NCBI GenBank assembly: GCA_945868725.1
Contig: CAMBMU010000023.1
Span: forward strand, 1-32,594
Reading direction: 5' to 3'
Length of the DNA stretch: 32,594 nt
DNA from: Spirosoma fluviale
GTDB taxonomy: Bacteria; Bacteroidota; Bacteroidia; Cytophagales; Cyclobacteriaceae
In this document: positions 15,887-25,070 of the stretch, piece by piece
Layout: every line of letters begins with the position of its first letter
Numbering within the stretch: position 1 is the stretch's first letter
Program-made: the position numbers and the translations under genes
Notes under the pieces: generated by a model
Database searches by the model: none
Told to the model about the DNA's origin: nothing
The model's input: only the letters and a program-made list of their open reading frames with translations

Positions 15887-17383
15887 TTATCGGTCTGTTC
15901 GGGTATTACTTCCGTCTACTGGAGTTCGCTGCTCTCTATTGGCAAGGTCCCAGGCGGTATGGAAGATCAATTGAGCACGCTTGGTCATCAATGGGAATTC
16001 AATTTTGTCCACCGTATCTGTTACCTGGTGGTAGTCGTCATGTACCCCATTGAAGAAAAAGATCACTGGAATATTGAACTTGGCAAAATTGTAATGGTCA
16101 GAACGGTAGTAAAAACGATTTGGATCGTCTGCTGCATCGTATCTGTAATCTAGGATAAGGTTGGTGTACGTAATGTTGTTGTACTCATTGATTTTTTTCA
16201 ATTGAGAAGAAAGCATCTCCGAGCCGATGACATACACATAGTCCTTGTTTGCTTCTTTCTGGTATTCGTAGTCAATTCTACCCACCATGTCAATGTTGAT
16301 GTTATTGACCGTGTTGGCAATTGGGAATACAGGGTTTTCCGAATAGTATTCAGATCCTAAAAGACCTTTTTCTTCGCCCGTAACATTCAGAAACAAAAGG
16401 CTTCTTCTAGGCTTCACTCCTTCTTTGGCTGCTTTTGCAAAAGCTTCCGCAATTTCCATGACAGATACAGTTCCTGAACCATCATCATCGGCACCATTGA
16501 AAGCATCCCCAGTGGAGCTCACACCCACGTGGTCGTAGTGTGAAGAGATGACCAACACTTCTTCTTTTTTATCTGTTCCCTCCAAGAAGCCCATTACGTT
16601 GACCGCTTCTACTGGAGATTTAGTCTTCACGATCTGGTAGCTTGCTTTTTGCGAGGCAATGGTTTCAGGATTGGCTTTGGCTGCTTCCTTCAATACCTCT
16701 ACAGATGCACCAAACAATTGAGCCATCTTGTCTGTACTCACCATGAATATCGGGCGTTGCTTGATTTCCTGGTCAAAGCCAATTCGGCCGTTGCCCGCCA
16801 TGGACTTGTAGCGATTGGCGATGCGGTCAAAATTAGCTTGTCCTTCCATGGTCACAATTACGATACCAGCGGCGCCAGCATCCATCACTTTGGTGACCAA
16901 ATCATTACTTCTCACTCCCACAGCCCACAGCCCTACGAGTTTGCCCTTTACGTCCACTTTGGCAAGGTTTTCATCGCTTACCAGGCCTAAGAACACCAGG
17001 TCTGTTTTCACTGCTTTCGATAGATTTCCGTCTCCAGTAAACACAAAGTCTGTGTTTTCCACCAACTTGGTTTTTCCGATTTGAAGACTCACTTGTGTGA
17101 AGCGGGAACTCACCAAAGGAACGTTCTGAAAGTAGCTGCCTCCATTAGGAGCAGTTAAGCCGAGACCTTTGTAAAAATCAGCAAGGTAGTTGGCAGCAAT
17201 TTTTCCTTCTGGAGAACCGGTATCACGGCCCTTCATCTCATCGGATGCCAGATAGGTCAGGTGCTTGGTAAGGTCCTCTACCGTAATGGTGTTGGCATAC
17301 TTTACTTGAACAGGGTTTTGAGCCCATGCTGTAGTCAAGGTTGCAAACCCCAATACAGCACTTAATAGGTATTTATTTTTCAT
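15887..17383 (-). CDS. secreted M28 family zinc peptidase
   Basis: A 498-residue exported aminopeptidase-like protein. A signal peptide is clear (residues 1-21, ending WAQ). A PA-like insert occupies about 110-250. The M28 di-zinc site is complete: His282 in SSHYDH, bridging Asp300 in NGADDDGSG, Glu337/338 in GEEKGLLGSEYY, Asp365 in NIDMVGR, and His452 in YHQVTDT. It should remove N-terminal amino acids from peptides in the periplasm or outside the cell. No type IX secretion C-terminal domain is seen. The gene is single, with its own terminator. Confidence 0.93.
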   Translation of the reverse strand: MKNKYLLSAVLGFATLTTAWAQNPVQVKYANTITVEDLTKHLTYLASDEMKGRDTGSPEGKIAANYLADFYKGLGLTAPNGGSYFQNVPLVSSRFTQVSLQIGKTKLVENTDFVFTGDGNLSKAVKTDLVFLGLVSDENLAKVDVKGKLVGLWAVGVRSNDLVTKVMDAGAAGIVIVTMEGQANFDRIANRYKSMAGNGRIGFDQEIKQRPIFMVSTDKMAQLFGASVEVLKEAAKANPETIASQKASYQIVKTKSPVEAVNVMGFLEGTDKKEEVLVISSHYDHVGVSSTGDAFNGADDDGSGTVSVMEIAEAFAKAAKEGVKPRRSLLFLNVTGEEKGLLGSEYYSENPVFPIANTVNNINIDMVGRIDYEYQKEANKDYVYVIGSEMLSSQLKKINEYNNITYTNLILDYRYDAADDPNRFYYRSDHYNFAKFNIPVIFFFNGVHDDYHQVTDTVDKIEFPLMTKRAQLIFHTAWDLANREQRTPVDGSNTRTDR

Positions 17384-17506
17384 TTTTTTTGCGTTTAAGA
17401 CCCTAAGCTAGCTAATTTTTTTACCCACAAAAAAACCACTTATCATTTCTGCGTGTTATAGGATAAAATTTTAAAGCTGCACCTCGGCAATTCCTTACGG
17501 AAAGGT

Positions 17507-17514
17507 TACCTTTG
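17507..17514 (+). promoter_or_regulatory. gcvP -7 element within a palindrome
   Basis: TACCTTTG matches TAnnTTTG and is embedded in the perfect palindrome AAAGGTTACCTTT (17501-17513). It lies about 60 bases before the chosen gcvP start. A -33 TTG at usual spacing is not evident. Confidence 0.35.
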
Positions 17515-17573
17515 TGCACGTAAAATCGGAAAGAATTCACACCCAAATAGTTCATACGTTCTACCCCTTACTT

Positions 17574-20453
17574 ATGCAGATCAATCTTAACACTGCTGTC
17601 AAATTTGAGAGCAGACACAATGGCCCGACAGAAGCGGAAATTGCAGCGATGTTGGAGAAAATCGGAGCCTCAAGCTTGACCGAACTCATCAATCAAACTG
17701 TGCCCCAATCCATTCAATTGGAGCGGCCACTTCAGCTTCCAGCTGCCCAACTTGAGTCTGAATTTTTGAAGAATTTCAAAAAATTGGCATCCAAGAACAA
17801 GGTGTTTTCTTCTTTTATTGGTTTAGGATATTACGATACACAAGTACCTGGGGTAGTCCTTCGCAATGTATTGGAAAATCCAGGATGGTATACTGCCTAC
17901 ACCCCTTACCAAGCTGAAATTGCACAGGGAAGATCGGAGGCCTTGATCAACTTTCAGACTGTAGTGATTGAGTTGACAGGCATGGAACTAGCCAATGCTT
18001 CCTTACTTGATGAGGGTACTGCTGCCGCGGAAGCTATGACCATGCTCCATTCGGTCAAGCCTCGAGAAAAGAAAAATGCGAACACCTACTTTGTAGATGA
18101 AAAGGTATTTCCGCAAACAAAGGCCCTGCTAGTTACACGAGCGGAGCCTGTCGGAATCAACTTGGTATTTGGTCCTTTGTCCTCTCTTGACCTAACGGAT
18201 CCGGAATTGTATGGAGCTATGTTTCAGTATCCAAATGTGGATGGCGAAGTATTGGACTACACCGCCTTGGTAGCAGCGGCAAAGGAAAATAAGGTGTTGA
18301 CAGCTTTTGCTTCTGACCTATTGGCCTTAACATTGTTGACCCCTCCAGGAGAAATGGGAGCGGATGTTGTAGTGGGTTCTGCCCAGCGTTTTGGCGTTCC
18401 TATGGGCTTTGGTGGACCACATTCTGCATTTTTTGCAACCAAAGAAGAATTTAAGCGTCAGATTCCTGGTCGTATCATTGGTGTTTCCATTGATCGGGCT
18501 GGAAATAAGGCCTACCGTATGGCTCTCCAAACTCGTGAGCAGCACATCAAACGTGAAAAGGCTACCTCCAACATTTGTACTGCACAGGTATTACTTGCAG
18601 TAATGTCTAGCTTTTATGCAGTCTATCATGGACCAACAGGATTAAAAAATATAGCGCTTCGTACGCATGGCCTTGCCAAATTGACTGCTCATGGACTAGA
18701 GAAGCTGGGCTTTACTTTAGGTTCAAGCTCCTATTTTGACACCTTGATGGTGCAGGTAGATGCAGCTACGCAAGTAAAGGTTAAAGCACTTGCTACAGAA
18801 GCTCAAGCCAATTTTAGATATCAAGAAGGTGCAGTTTTTATTGCATTCGACGAGGCAAAAACCATAGCAGATGCCCAGTTGGTACTATCCATATTCGCAG
18901 ACTCAAAGGGTGTAAGCTCTCCTTTCAGCCCAGCAATGGCCGAATCCTTGAAGTTGGAATGGCCAGCTGCGCTTGTACGAACCTCTGCTTATTTGACTCA
19001 TCCGGTATTCAATAGCTACCATAGCGAACACGAAATGCTACGCTACATCAAGAAGCTAGAATCTAAAGACCTTTCCTTGGTGCATTCCATGATTGCTTTG
19101 GGTTCTTGCACGATGAAGCTCAATGCTACTGCCGAAATGATCCCGGTGACCTGGCCAGAATTTGGCCAGATCCATCCCTTTGCGCCAATTGATCAGACGG
19201 AAGGCTATCAGGAGTTGTTTACCAACCTAAGAACTTGGTTAACGGAGATCACTGGTTTTGCAGATACTTCACTTCAGCCAAATTCTGGAGCTCAAGGCGA
19301 GTATGCAGGATTGATGGTGATTCGTGCCTATCACCTCAACAGAGGTGAAGGACATCGAAATGTAGCATTGATTCCTACCTCTGCTCATGGCACCAACCCA
19401 GCATCTGCTGTGATGGCGGGCATGAAAGTGGTGTTGGTCAATTGCGATGATAAGGGAAATATTGATGTAGAAGATCTAAAGGCTAGAGCTGAAGAGCATG
19501 CCGGCGAACTTTCATGCTTAATGATCACCTACCCTTCTACCCATGGGGTATTTGAAGAAGCGATTCAAGAAATATGTGCGACCATCCATTCTTATGGTGG
19601 TCAAGTGTATATGGATGGAGCCAACATGAATGCTCAAGTCGGAGTAACTTCTCCAGGGCGAATTGGGGCAGATGTCTGCCACCTCAACTTACACAAGACC
19701 TTCTGTATTCCTCACGGTGGAGGAGGTCCTGGCATGGGTCCGATTTGCGTAGCTGCGCACCTAGCTCCATTTCTTCCAAGTAACCCTTTGGTAAAAACTG
19801 GGGGTGAGCATGCAATAACTTCGATTTCTTCCGCTCCTTATGGCAGTGCAAGTATTCTTCCGATCTCCTACGCCTACATTTCCATGATGGGAGGAGATGG
19901 ACTTACTCGTGCTACACAGATTGCTATTTTGAATGCAAATTACATCAAAGAGCGGTTGAGTGGAAATTACCCATTGCTTTACACGGGTTCAAAGGGTCGG
20001 GCTGCCCACGAAATGATTGTGGATTGCCGTTCCTTCAAAGAAGTAGGGGTAGAAGTAGAAGATATAGCCAAGCGCTTGATGGATTATGGATTTCATGCAC
20101 CTACGGTATCCTTCCCTGTGGCAGGCACTTTAATGATTGAGCCTACCGAATCGGAGACGAAAGCGGAGTTGGATAAATTCTGCGATGCGATGCTCGCCAT
20201 TCGTGAAGAAATCAGAGAAATTGAAGATGGAAGAGCGGATAAAGTAGAAAATGTGCTCAAAAATGCACCGCATACCGCCACAATGGTCTTGACTGGAACT
20301 TGGGAGATGCCTTACTCAAGAGAGAAGGCAGTATTCCCTGCTCCTTTCGTCAAAGAGAACAAATTCTGGCCTTCAGTACGAAGAATTGATTCGGCTTATG
20401 GAGATCGTAATTTGATCTGTAGCTGCATTCCTGTAGAGGAATACGCAAGCTAA
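17574..20453 (+). CDS. gcvP: glycine dehydrogenase (decarboxylating), P protein
   Basis: GcvP is the pyridoxal-phosphate P protein of the glycine cleavage system. It decarboxylates glycine and passes the aminomethyl group to lipoyl-GcvH. The 959-residue chain is the fused (one-subunit) form with both homologous halves. The PLP lysine is Lys708 in HLNLHKTFC, followed by the glycine-rich GGGGPGMG loop, at the same position as in E. coli. The frame is open from 17514, but that GTG start coincides with the TACCTTTG element and adds 20 unlike residues. The ATG at 17574 gives a normal length. lipA, needed for lipoate on GcvH, lies convergent next door; gcvT and gcvH are not in the window. Confidence 0.96.
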   Translation: MQINLNTAVKFESRHNGPTEAEIAAMLEKIGASSLTELINQTVPQSIQLERPLQLPAAQLESEFLKNFKKLASKNKVFSSFIGLGYYDTQVPGVVLRNVLENPGWYTAYTPYQAEIAQGRSEALINFQTVVIELTGMELANASLLDEGTAAAEAMTMLHSVKPREKKNANTYFVDEKVFPQTKALLVTRAEPVGINLVFGPLSSLDLTDPELYGAMFQYPNVDGEVLDYTALVAAAKENKVLTAFASDLLALTLLTPPGEMGADVVVGSAQRFGVPMGFGGPHSAFFATKEEFKRQIPGRIIGVSIDRAGNKAYRMALQTREQHIKREKATSNICTAQVLLAVMSSFYAVYHGPTGLKNIALRTHGLAKLTAHGLEKLGFTLGSSSYFDTLMVQVDAATQVKVKALATEAQANFRYQEGAVFIAFDEAKTIADAQLVLSIFADSKGVSSPFSPAMAESLKLEWPAALVRTSAYLTHPVFNSYHSEHEMLRYIKKLESKDLSLVHSMIALGSCTMKLNATAEMIPVTWPEFGQIHPFAPIDQTEGYQELFTNLRTWLTEITGFADTSLQPNSGAQGEYAGLMVIRAYHLNRGEGHRNVALIPTSAHGTNPASAVMAGMKVVLVNCDDKGNIDVEDLKARAEEHAGELSCLMITYPSTHGVFEEAIQEICATIHSYGGQVYMDGANMNAQVGVTSPGRIGADVCHLNLHKTFCIPHGGGGPGMGPICVAAHLAPFLPSNPLVKTGGEHAITSISSAPYGSASILPISYAYISMMGGDGLTRATQIAILNANYIKERLSGNYPLLYTGSKGRAAHEMIVDCRSFKEVGVEVEDIAKRLMDYGFHAPTVSFPVAGTLMIEPTESETKAELDKFCDAMLAIREEIREIEDGRADKVENVLKNAPHTATMVLTGTWEMPYSREKAVFPAPFVKENKFWPSVRRIDSAYGDRNLICSCIPVEEYAS

Positions 20454-20467
20454 TTCACTTGCTAAAT

Positions 20468-20509
20468 GAAACAGAAAAGGTCCCGCATGTGCGGGACCTT
20501 TTCTGTTTC
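20468..20509. terminator. bidirectional intrinsic terminator between gcvP and lipA
   Basis: A perfect 19-bp stem (20468-20486 with 20491-20509, loop ATGT), with a GC-rich top and A/T-rich base that supplies a T-run in both directions. It sits 14 bases after gcvP and 3 bases after lipA, so it probably ends both transcripts. Confidence 0.9.
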
Positions 20510-20512
20510 TAT

Positions 20513-21391
20513 TCAAACATGCACATGTCGCTCTGCATGGTAGGAGGATCGGACAAGGGGTCCTGATTCCACGTATTTAAGTCCTCTTCGAAGCCCTTCC
20601 TCCTTATACAAGGCAAAGGTGTCGGGATGGATAAATTCCGCAACTTCAATGTGCATTTTTGTAGGCTGTAGGTATTGGCCTAGTGTTAGGATGTCACAGC
20701 CATTTGCTACCAAATCATCCATAGCTTGGTAGACCTCTTCCATGGTTTCTCCAAAGCCTAGCATGATTCCAGTTTTTGTGCGCTTCCCAGCTTCTTTGGT
20801 CCGCTTAATTTGTTCCATGGAACGCTCGTATTTTGCTTGGGGGCGTACCATTCGGTAAAGCCTGCCCACGGTCTCCATGTTGTGTGACACTACTTCCTGA
20901 CCACCTTCAATCATTCGATAGAGCGCATCCCAATTGCTTTTTACATCAGGAATGAGCGTTTCAATGGTGGTGGATGGAGAGAATTCTTTTGTCAGCACTA
21001 CTGTTTGATACCAAATTTCAGCACCGCGATCTTTGAGCTCATCTCTATTCACTGAAGTGATGACGGCATGTTTTACGCCCATCAATTGAATTGCTTCTGC
21101 TACCCTTCTAGGTTCGTCGGTATCGTACTCGTTTGGCTTTCCTGTAGCTACCGCACAAAAAGAGCAAGATCGGGTACAAACATTCCCCAAGATCATGAAT
21201 GTTGCGGTACCAGCACCCCAGCACTCGCCCATATTGGGGCAATTCCCACTTTCGCAGATGGTATGTAATTTATGTTGATCTACCAGTTTTCGCACCTTAG
21301 CATATTCGGTCCCAATCGGTAGCTTTACCCGAAGCCAATCGGGTTTTTTGCGTTTGGTGGCTTCTTCAGAGATAACAGGTAATTCAATCAT
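20513..21391 (-). CDS. lipA: lipoyl synthase
   Basis: LipA is a radical SAM enzyme that inserts two sulfurs into protein-bound octanoyl chains to make lipoate. The 292-residue protein has both iron-sulfur sites: the auxiliary cluster cysteines CX4CX5C (Cys46, Cys51, Cys57) and the radical SAM CX3CX2C (Cys72, Cys76, Cys79). A C-terminal RSSYHAE motif supplies the conserved serine. Its products serve GcvH of the glycine cleavage system and the 2-oxoacid dehydrogenases, which fits its place next to gcvP. Confidence 0.96.
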   Translation of the reverse strand: MIELPVISEEATKRKKPDWLRVKLPIGTEYAKVRKLVDQHKLHTICESGNCPNMGECWGAGTATFMILGNVCTRSCSFCAVATGKPNEYDTDEPRRVAEAIQLMGVKHAVITSVNRDELKDRGAEIWYQTVVLTKEFSPSTTIETLIPDVKSNWDALYRMIEGGQEVVSHNMETVGRLYRMVRPQAKYERSMEQIKRTKEAGKRTKTGIMLGFGETMEEVYQAMDDLVANGCDILTLGQYLQPTKMHIEVAEFIHPDTFALYKEEGLRRGLKYVESGPLVRSSYHAERHVHV

Positions 21392-21408
21392 GGGATTAAA
21401 ATTTGTTG

Positions 21409-21416
21409 CAAAGGTA
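21409..21416 (-). promoter_or_regulatory. -7 element upstream of lipA
   Basis: TACCTTTG on the minus strand, the same octamer as upstream of gcvP, about 18 bases before the lipA ATG. No -33 element at normal spacing was found. Confidence 0.35.
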
Positions 21417-21448
21417 ATTTAGGGCCGACAAAAACTCGCTTTTTTGAA

Positions 21449-22183
21449 TTACTTTCTAAAGCCAAAGAATAAAGTAAAGTAGGCGGACTGAAAAAATTGT
21501 TTGTTTTCAGCAGTCGTGATAAGTGGGATTTTTTTTTGGAAACCTTCCAGCTGGTAGCCTACCTCTAGGCCGGTGGCATTGCTTTTAAAAACTCCAAACT
21601 CAAAATGGAGAGCAGCTTTTGCCATTGCCCCAATTGCTAGTTTGGATTGTCCTACTCCTTCCAAAAGCTGGCCTGTTCCTAGGATATTAAATCTACTTTG
21701 GTGAATGGCGGGATTATAAGGTTCCACCACCGTTTCTACTCGATTCACCGCATACTCAATAAAGTAGGGCGCAATCAGTCCAATGGATGGTCCTATGGCA
21801 GCTAGTGCAGAAACTTGAACTCCCTGATTTGGAGCTTTCTTGAATAAAATGAGTTCCCTTCCATAGTGTGGGCGTATGGCATAGAGGTAATTTGATTTAC
21901 CAAAGATGTAATTGTTTCCTGTAACGGTAGTATACCGTACTTCCTTGGGGTGCTTTACATTGGCGAGTTCTAATCCAAAGTAGGCAAACTGTGAATCGTC
22001 AATCCGGCTTCCAACTTTTAGGGCAACCCCACCGATCAGCCCCCCATTGGTATTCTTATTTATTCCCAATAGGTATTCCCTATCGTATTCGTAATTGCCC
22101 ACATCTTCTCGCTGTGCTAATGCAGGGATTGCCAGGAGGAAGAAAAATAATGGAAACAGGAAATTCAGCTTGCTCATTCGCAT
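21449..22183 (-). CDS. hypothetical exported protein, probably beta-barrel
   Basis: A 244-residue protein whose family I do not recognise. A signal peptide is clear (hydrophobic stretch to about residue 23, ending ALAQ). The remainder alternates polar and hydrophobic residues, with glycine and aromatic residues and an aromatic-rich end (SAYFTLFFGFRK), as in outer-membrane beta-barrels. A second ATG two codons later is an equally good start. It is flanked by lipA downstream and divergent osmC upstream, with no functional clue from context. Confidence 0.75.
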   Translation of the reverse strand: MRMSKLNFLFPLFFFLLAIPALAQREDVGNYEYDREYLLGINKNTNGGLIGGVALKVGSRIDDSQFAYFGLELANVKHPKEVRYTTVTGNNYIFGKSNYLYAIRPHYGRELILFKKAPNQGVQVSALAAIGPSIGLIAPYFIEYAVNRVETVVEPYNPAIHQSRFNILGTGQLLEGVGQSKLAIGAMAKAALHFEFGVFKSNATGLEVGYQLEGFQKKIPLITTAENKQFFQSAYFTLFFGFRK

Positions 22184-22248
22184 TGGTCGAAAATAATGTC
22201 CAATTTTGGTTTGATATCTTTATAACTGAATTTTAAAAGTAAGAGTTT

Positions 22249-22653
22249 ATGCCCACTATAAAAAGTTCGTACCTAGGGAACTTGAGAACCCAAGCGACAC
22301 ATGTTCTTTCTGGAAATGCACTGTTGACAGATGCACCTCTAGATAACAATGGAAAAGGCGAAGCTTTTTCACCTACGGATTTGGTTGCTGCTGCCTTGGG
22401 AAGCTGTATGGTGACTATTATGGCCATAATTGCGGAGCGGGAAGGAGTTTTATTGGAGGGATTATCTTGGGAAGTCACAAAGATTATGCAAAGCGATCCA
22501 AGAAAAATTCAAGAGATCCAAGTGAACTTTAATTGGTCTGGCACTGCATTCACTCCTGCAATGAGCCAAAAATTAAAAAATGCTGCCCGTACTTGTCCGG
22601 TTGCCTTGAGCTTAGATCCTTCAATTACTCAAACGATTACCTTTGACTTTTAA
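22249..22653 (+). CDS. OsmC family peroxiredoxin-like protein
   Basis: A 134-residue OsmC/Ohr-superfamily protein expected to reduce organic hydroperoxides with a pair of cysteines. The two reactive cysteines are visible: Cys53 in ALGSCMVTIM on the central helix and Cys116 in ARTCPVALSL. The SPTDLVAAALGSC motif is characteristic of the superfamily. Length is normal. Which branch it belongs to (OsmC, Ohr or YhfA) is not resolved, although the short N-terminus resembles the YhfA-like branch. Confidence 0.9.
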   Translation: MPTIKSSYLGNLRTQATHVLSGNALLTDAPLDNNGKGEAFSPTDLVAAALGSCMVTIMAIIAEREGVLLEGLSWEVTKIMQSDPRKIQEIQVNFNWSGTAFTPAMSQKLKNAARTCPVALSLDPSITQTITFDF

Positions 22654-22705
22654 ACTCATCGAGAGTTTTTAGTCTATCCTTCGAAAGAAATAAACCCAAA
22701 GAATC

Positions 22706-23614
22706 ATGTCTTTTTTATTTGAAAGCTTTAGTGGATGGAAAAAATACTGCGAGGAGCAGTCTTTATCCTTAATTGATGTGGTGCTCGAATACGAGACGGC
22801 CCAAAAAGGGGCAACACCAGATCAGGTGATGCAGGGGCTCCAAAGGGCCTATCAGGTCATGAAAGATGCCGTAAAGACAGGTTTGGAGGAGGAGATGAAT
22901 TCTCGTTCCGGAATGATTACTAGCGGAGCCAAGAAAGTTTATAACCATCCCCTGACGGTCCTTTCTCCAGAATTCCAGCGCTTGATTTCAAGAGCATTGG
23001 CAGCCAAGGAGGTCAACTCTTGCATGGGTCGAGTAGTGGCTGCGCCCACTGCTGGGGCTTCGGGAATACTTCCAGGTACCCTGGTGACTTTGCAAGAAAT
23101 TCATGGACTCTCAGATGCCAAGATTTGTGAAGGCTTACTAATTGGGGCTGGTATCGCCTTAATTATTGAACAAAAAGCAAGTTTGGCCGGTGCTGTTGGC
23201 GGTTGCCAAGCAGAAACGGGTTCTGCTGCTGCAATGGCTGCAGGAGCAATTGTGTATTGTTTGGAAGGAACGACGGACCAACTTTTTAATGCGGTAGCCA
23301 TCACCATTCAATGCATGTTGGGTCTTATTTGTGATCCTGTGGCAGGCTTGGTAGAAGTTCCTTGTGTAGTTCGTAATGCGAGTGCTGCTGCGATAGCGTT
23401 TAGTTCGGCACAAATAGCTTTAGCCAATGTAAGTGCAGTTATTCCCGTGGATGAATGCATTGAAGCGATGGGAGAGATTGGTGCATCCATGGAAAGCAGA
23501 TACAAGGAAACTGCTATGGGAGGCTTAGCTGCGACATTGACCGGTCAAGAAATAGCGAAGCGGGTATTGATCCAAGATATTGAGATGCTTCCGGATGAGG
23601 AATTACCGAAGTAA
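22706..23614 (+). CDS. sdaAA: L-serine ammonia-lyase, iron-sulfur dependent, alpha subunit
   Basis: This enzyme deaminates L-serine to pyruvate and ammonia with a [4Fe-4S] cluster. The 302-residue protein corresponds to the catalytic alpha domain. It carries NSCMGRVVAAPTAGASG (104-120) and three cluster cysteines at 167, 209 and 220, whose spacing (42 and 11) equals that of characterised L-serine dehydratases. The beta domain, fused in E. coli and separate in Bacillus, is neither fused nor next door. The 3' end overlaps the convergent membrane protein gene by 12 bases. Confidence 0.92.
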   Translation: MSFLFESFSGWKKYCEEQSLSLIDVVLEYETAQKGATPDQVMQGLQRAYQVMKDAVKTGLEEEMNSRSGMITSGAKKVYNHPLTVLSPEFQRLISRALAAKEVNSCMGRVVAAPTAGASGILPGTLVTLQEIHGLSDAKICEGLLIGAGIALIIEQKASLAGAVGGCQAETGSAAAMAAGAIVYCLEGTTDQLFNAVAITIQCMLGLICDPVAGLVEVPCVVRNASAAAIAFSSAQIALANVSAVIPVDECIEAMGEIGASMESRYKETAMGGLAATLTGQEIAKRVLIQDIEMLPDEELPK

Positions 23615-24061
23615 GGCGCTAATTGGGGGAAATAGCAATAGCCATTCGATAGAAAAGCCAAATATTGCTCCCCAGATGAGCCCGCTTAGTAGCATGTAGC
23701 CCAAGATTTTCTTTTTATCTGATCCGAAGGAAACCAAGATCAAAGTACCTCCAATGGGTGTGAGGAGAATAGGTGTAAGTGCTGCAATCCCTACTTCTCC
23801 GTAAGAATTCCAGATTCGGACGATGCGGCGGTTTTTTTTAGTAAACACCTTTTTTTGGGAGCTGCTTCTCGCTTGCAGTGCTTTTTTTACGCGTGTACCA
23901 AGAAAGGTAAAGAAGGTCACACTCGTCATCATCCCCAAAACGCTGACTCCAATAATCTCCAATGGACTATATCCTGCTGCTGCCCCTAGGATAGGGCCAG
24001 CAAAAAACTTGATCAGGCAAAGCAAGTAAATTCCAAAAAAGGTAAAAAAGGCTTCGCTCAT
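23603..24061 (-). CDS. small integral membrane protein (possibly small multidrug export-like)
   Basis: A 152-residue protein with about four hydrophobic membrane segments (roughly 5-28, 34-55, 92-112, 119-142) and a basic cytoplasmic-type loop (57-80, rich in K/R/S). The glycine/proline-rich FAGPILGAAAGYSP and YGEVGIAALTPILLTPIGG stretches recall the family called small multi-drug export proteins, but the resemblance is from memory and the function is unproven. It converges on sdaAA, overlapping its last 12 bases. Confidence 0.7.
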   Translation of the reverse strand: MSEAFFTFFGIYLLCLIKFFAGPILGAAAGYSPLEIIGVSVLGMMTSVTFFTFLGTRVKKALQARSSSQKKVFTKKNRRIVRIWNSYGEVGIAALTPILLTPIGGTLILVSFGSDKKKILGYMLLSGLIWGAIFGFSIEWLLLFPPISALLR

Positions 24062-24116
24062 TTATTTTGCAGGGTTGGGGTTAGTAGTTAAGGTTTATCC
24101 AGGTCAAGCGATTAAA

Positions 24117-24242
24117 ATGTCTGCGCTATATGTTGAAGAAGTTAAGAAATGTGGTTCTCCTTTGTTCCTAACAGATGGGGATCTTTCGAGTGTTAAAGGT
24201 AAATCCGCACTTGTAGATTTTAATTTGCCAAAGATTAACTAA
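24117..24242 (+). CDS. possible 41-residue protein
   Basis: ATG to TAA in the gap between two minus-strand genes, encoding a soluble-looking peptide (starting MSALYVEEVKKCGSPLF). Composition is protein-like and codon use resembles the neighbours, but the length is close to chance and there is no clear promoter. I do not recognise it. It occupies most of an otherwise empty 190-base intergenic stretch on the strand opposite both neighbours. Confidence 0.25.
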   Translation: MSALYVEEVKKCGSPLFLTDGDLSSVKGKSALVDFNLPKIN

Positions 24243-24251
24243 TTATTTGAT

Positions 24252-24893
24252 TTACAGCTTCTCCCCAAAGGCTAAATCGCCGGCATCACCAAGTCCAGGA
24301 ATGATGTAGGACTTAGAATTGAGCTTTTGATCTAGGGTACCGAGCCATAAATTGTAAGATACATTCAAGGTATTGTTTAAGTGCTGAACTCCTTCGGGAG
24401 CGGCAAAGGCGGCGGCGATATGGATGGCTTTGGGCGTACCATGTTCCAAAAGGGTTTTGAGTGCGGTTACACAGGATTGACCTGTTGCGAGCATGGGATC
24501 TACAAGGATTAGCACTTTATTATCGAGTTTAGGGCTAGCATGATAGCCAAGGTTAACTCCTATTTTCTCCCCATTCTCCTGCCGAAAAGCACCAATAAAT
24601 CCACTTTCTGCTTGATCAAAAATATTCAAAAATCCTTGGTAAAATGGCAGTGCGGCCCGCAAGACAGCTACTAGGACCACCTGATCAACAGGTAATTCCA
24701 TTTGTGCACTTCCCAAAGGAGTCTGTACTTCTGTACTTTGGTAAGTTAGGGTTTTGGAAACTTCGTAAGCAAGAAGCTCGCCCAGGCGTTCCAAGTTTTT
24801 CCGAAAACGCATTCGCTCTTGCTGCGTATGAACGTCTCGGAGTTCGGCTAAAAATTGGTTACCAATAGAAGGTCGTTCGGTAAGAATAAACAT
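24252..24893 (-). CDS. upp: uracil phosphoribosyltransferase
   Basis: Upp joins uracil and PRPP to form UMP in pyrimidine salvage. The 213-residue protein has the PRPP loop VDPMLATGQS, the LRAALPF segment, and the C-terminal uracil-binding loop (IIPGLGDAGDLAFG) that is specific to this family, which distinguishes it from the other phosphoribosyltransferases in the window. Length is normal. It is a single gene. Confidence 0.96.
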   Translation of the reverse strand: MFILTERPSIGNQFLAELRDVHTQQERMRFRKNLERLGELLAYEVSKTLTYQSTEVQTPLGSAQMELPVDQVVLVAVLRAALPFYQGFLNIFDQAESGFIGAFRQENGEKIGVNLGYHASPKLDNKVLILVDPMLATGQSCVTALKTLLEHGTPKAIHIAAAFAAPEGVQHLNNTLNVSYNLWLGTLDQKLNSKSYIIPGLGDAGDLAFGEKL

Positions 24894-25018
24894 GATTAAA
24901 GCTACCGAAAAGATTGGAAAAAGCGGTGGGGCAATGCTAGAATCTGTGTAGGAGGATAGCTTCTTTGAGATAATGTCTAAGGATTAAAAGAATGAATGGT
25001 TTTCTGTATCTGTGAGCA

Positions 25019-25050
25019 CAAAAAAAAGGCTGGATAAAAATCCAGCCTTT
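25019..25050 (-). terminator. intrinsic terminator of the OmpA-family gene
   Basis: Stem AAAGGCTGGAT/ATCCAGCCTTT with loop AAAA. On the minus strand it lies about 20 bases after the stop and is followed by a run of eight or more T residues. Confidence 0.9.
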
Positions 25051-25070
25051 CAATATTCTAAGAGAATAAA

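Noticed and set aside
17514..17573. GTG start extending gcvP by 20 residues
   Set aside because: It coincides with the predicted -7 promoter element; the 959-residue form aligns in length and active-site numbering with known GcvP.
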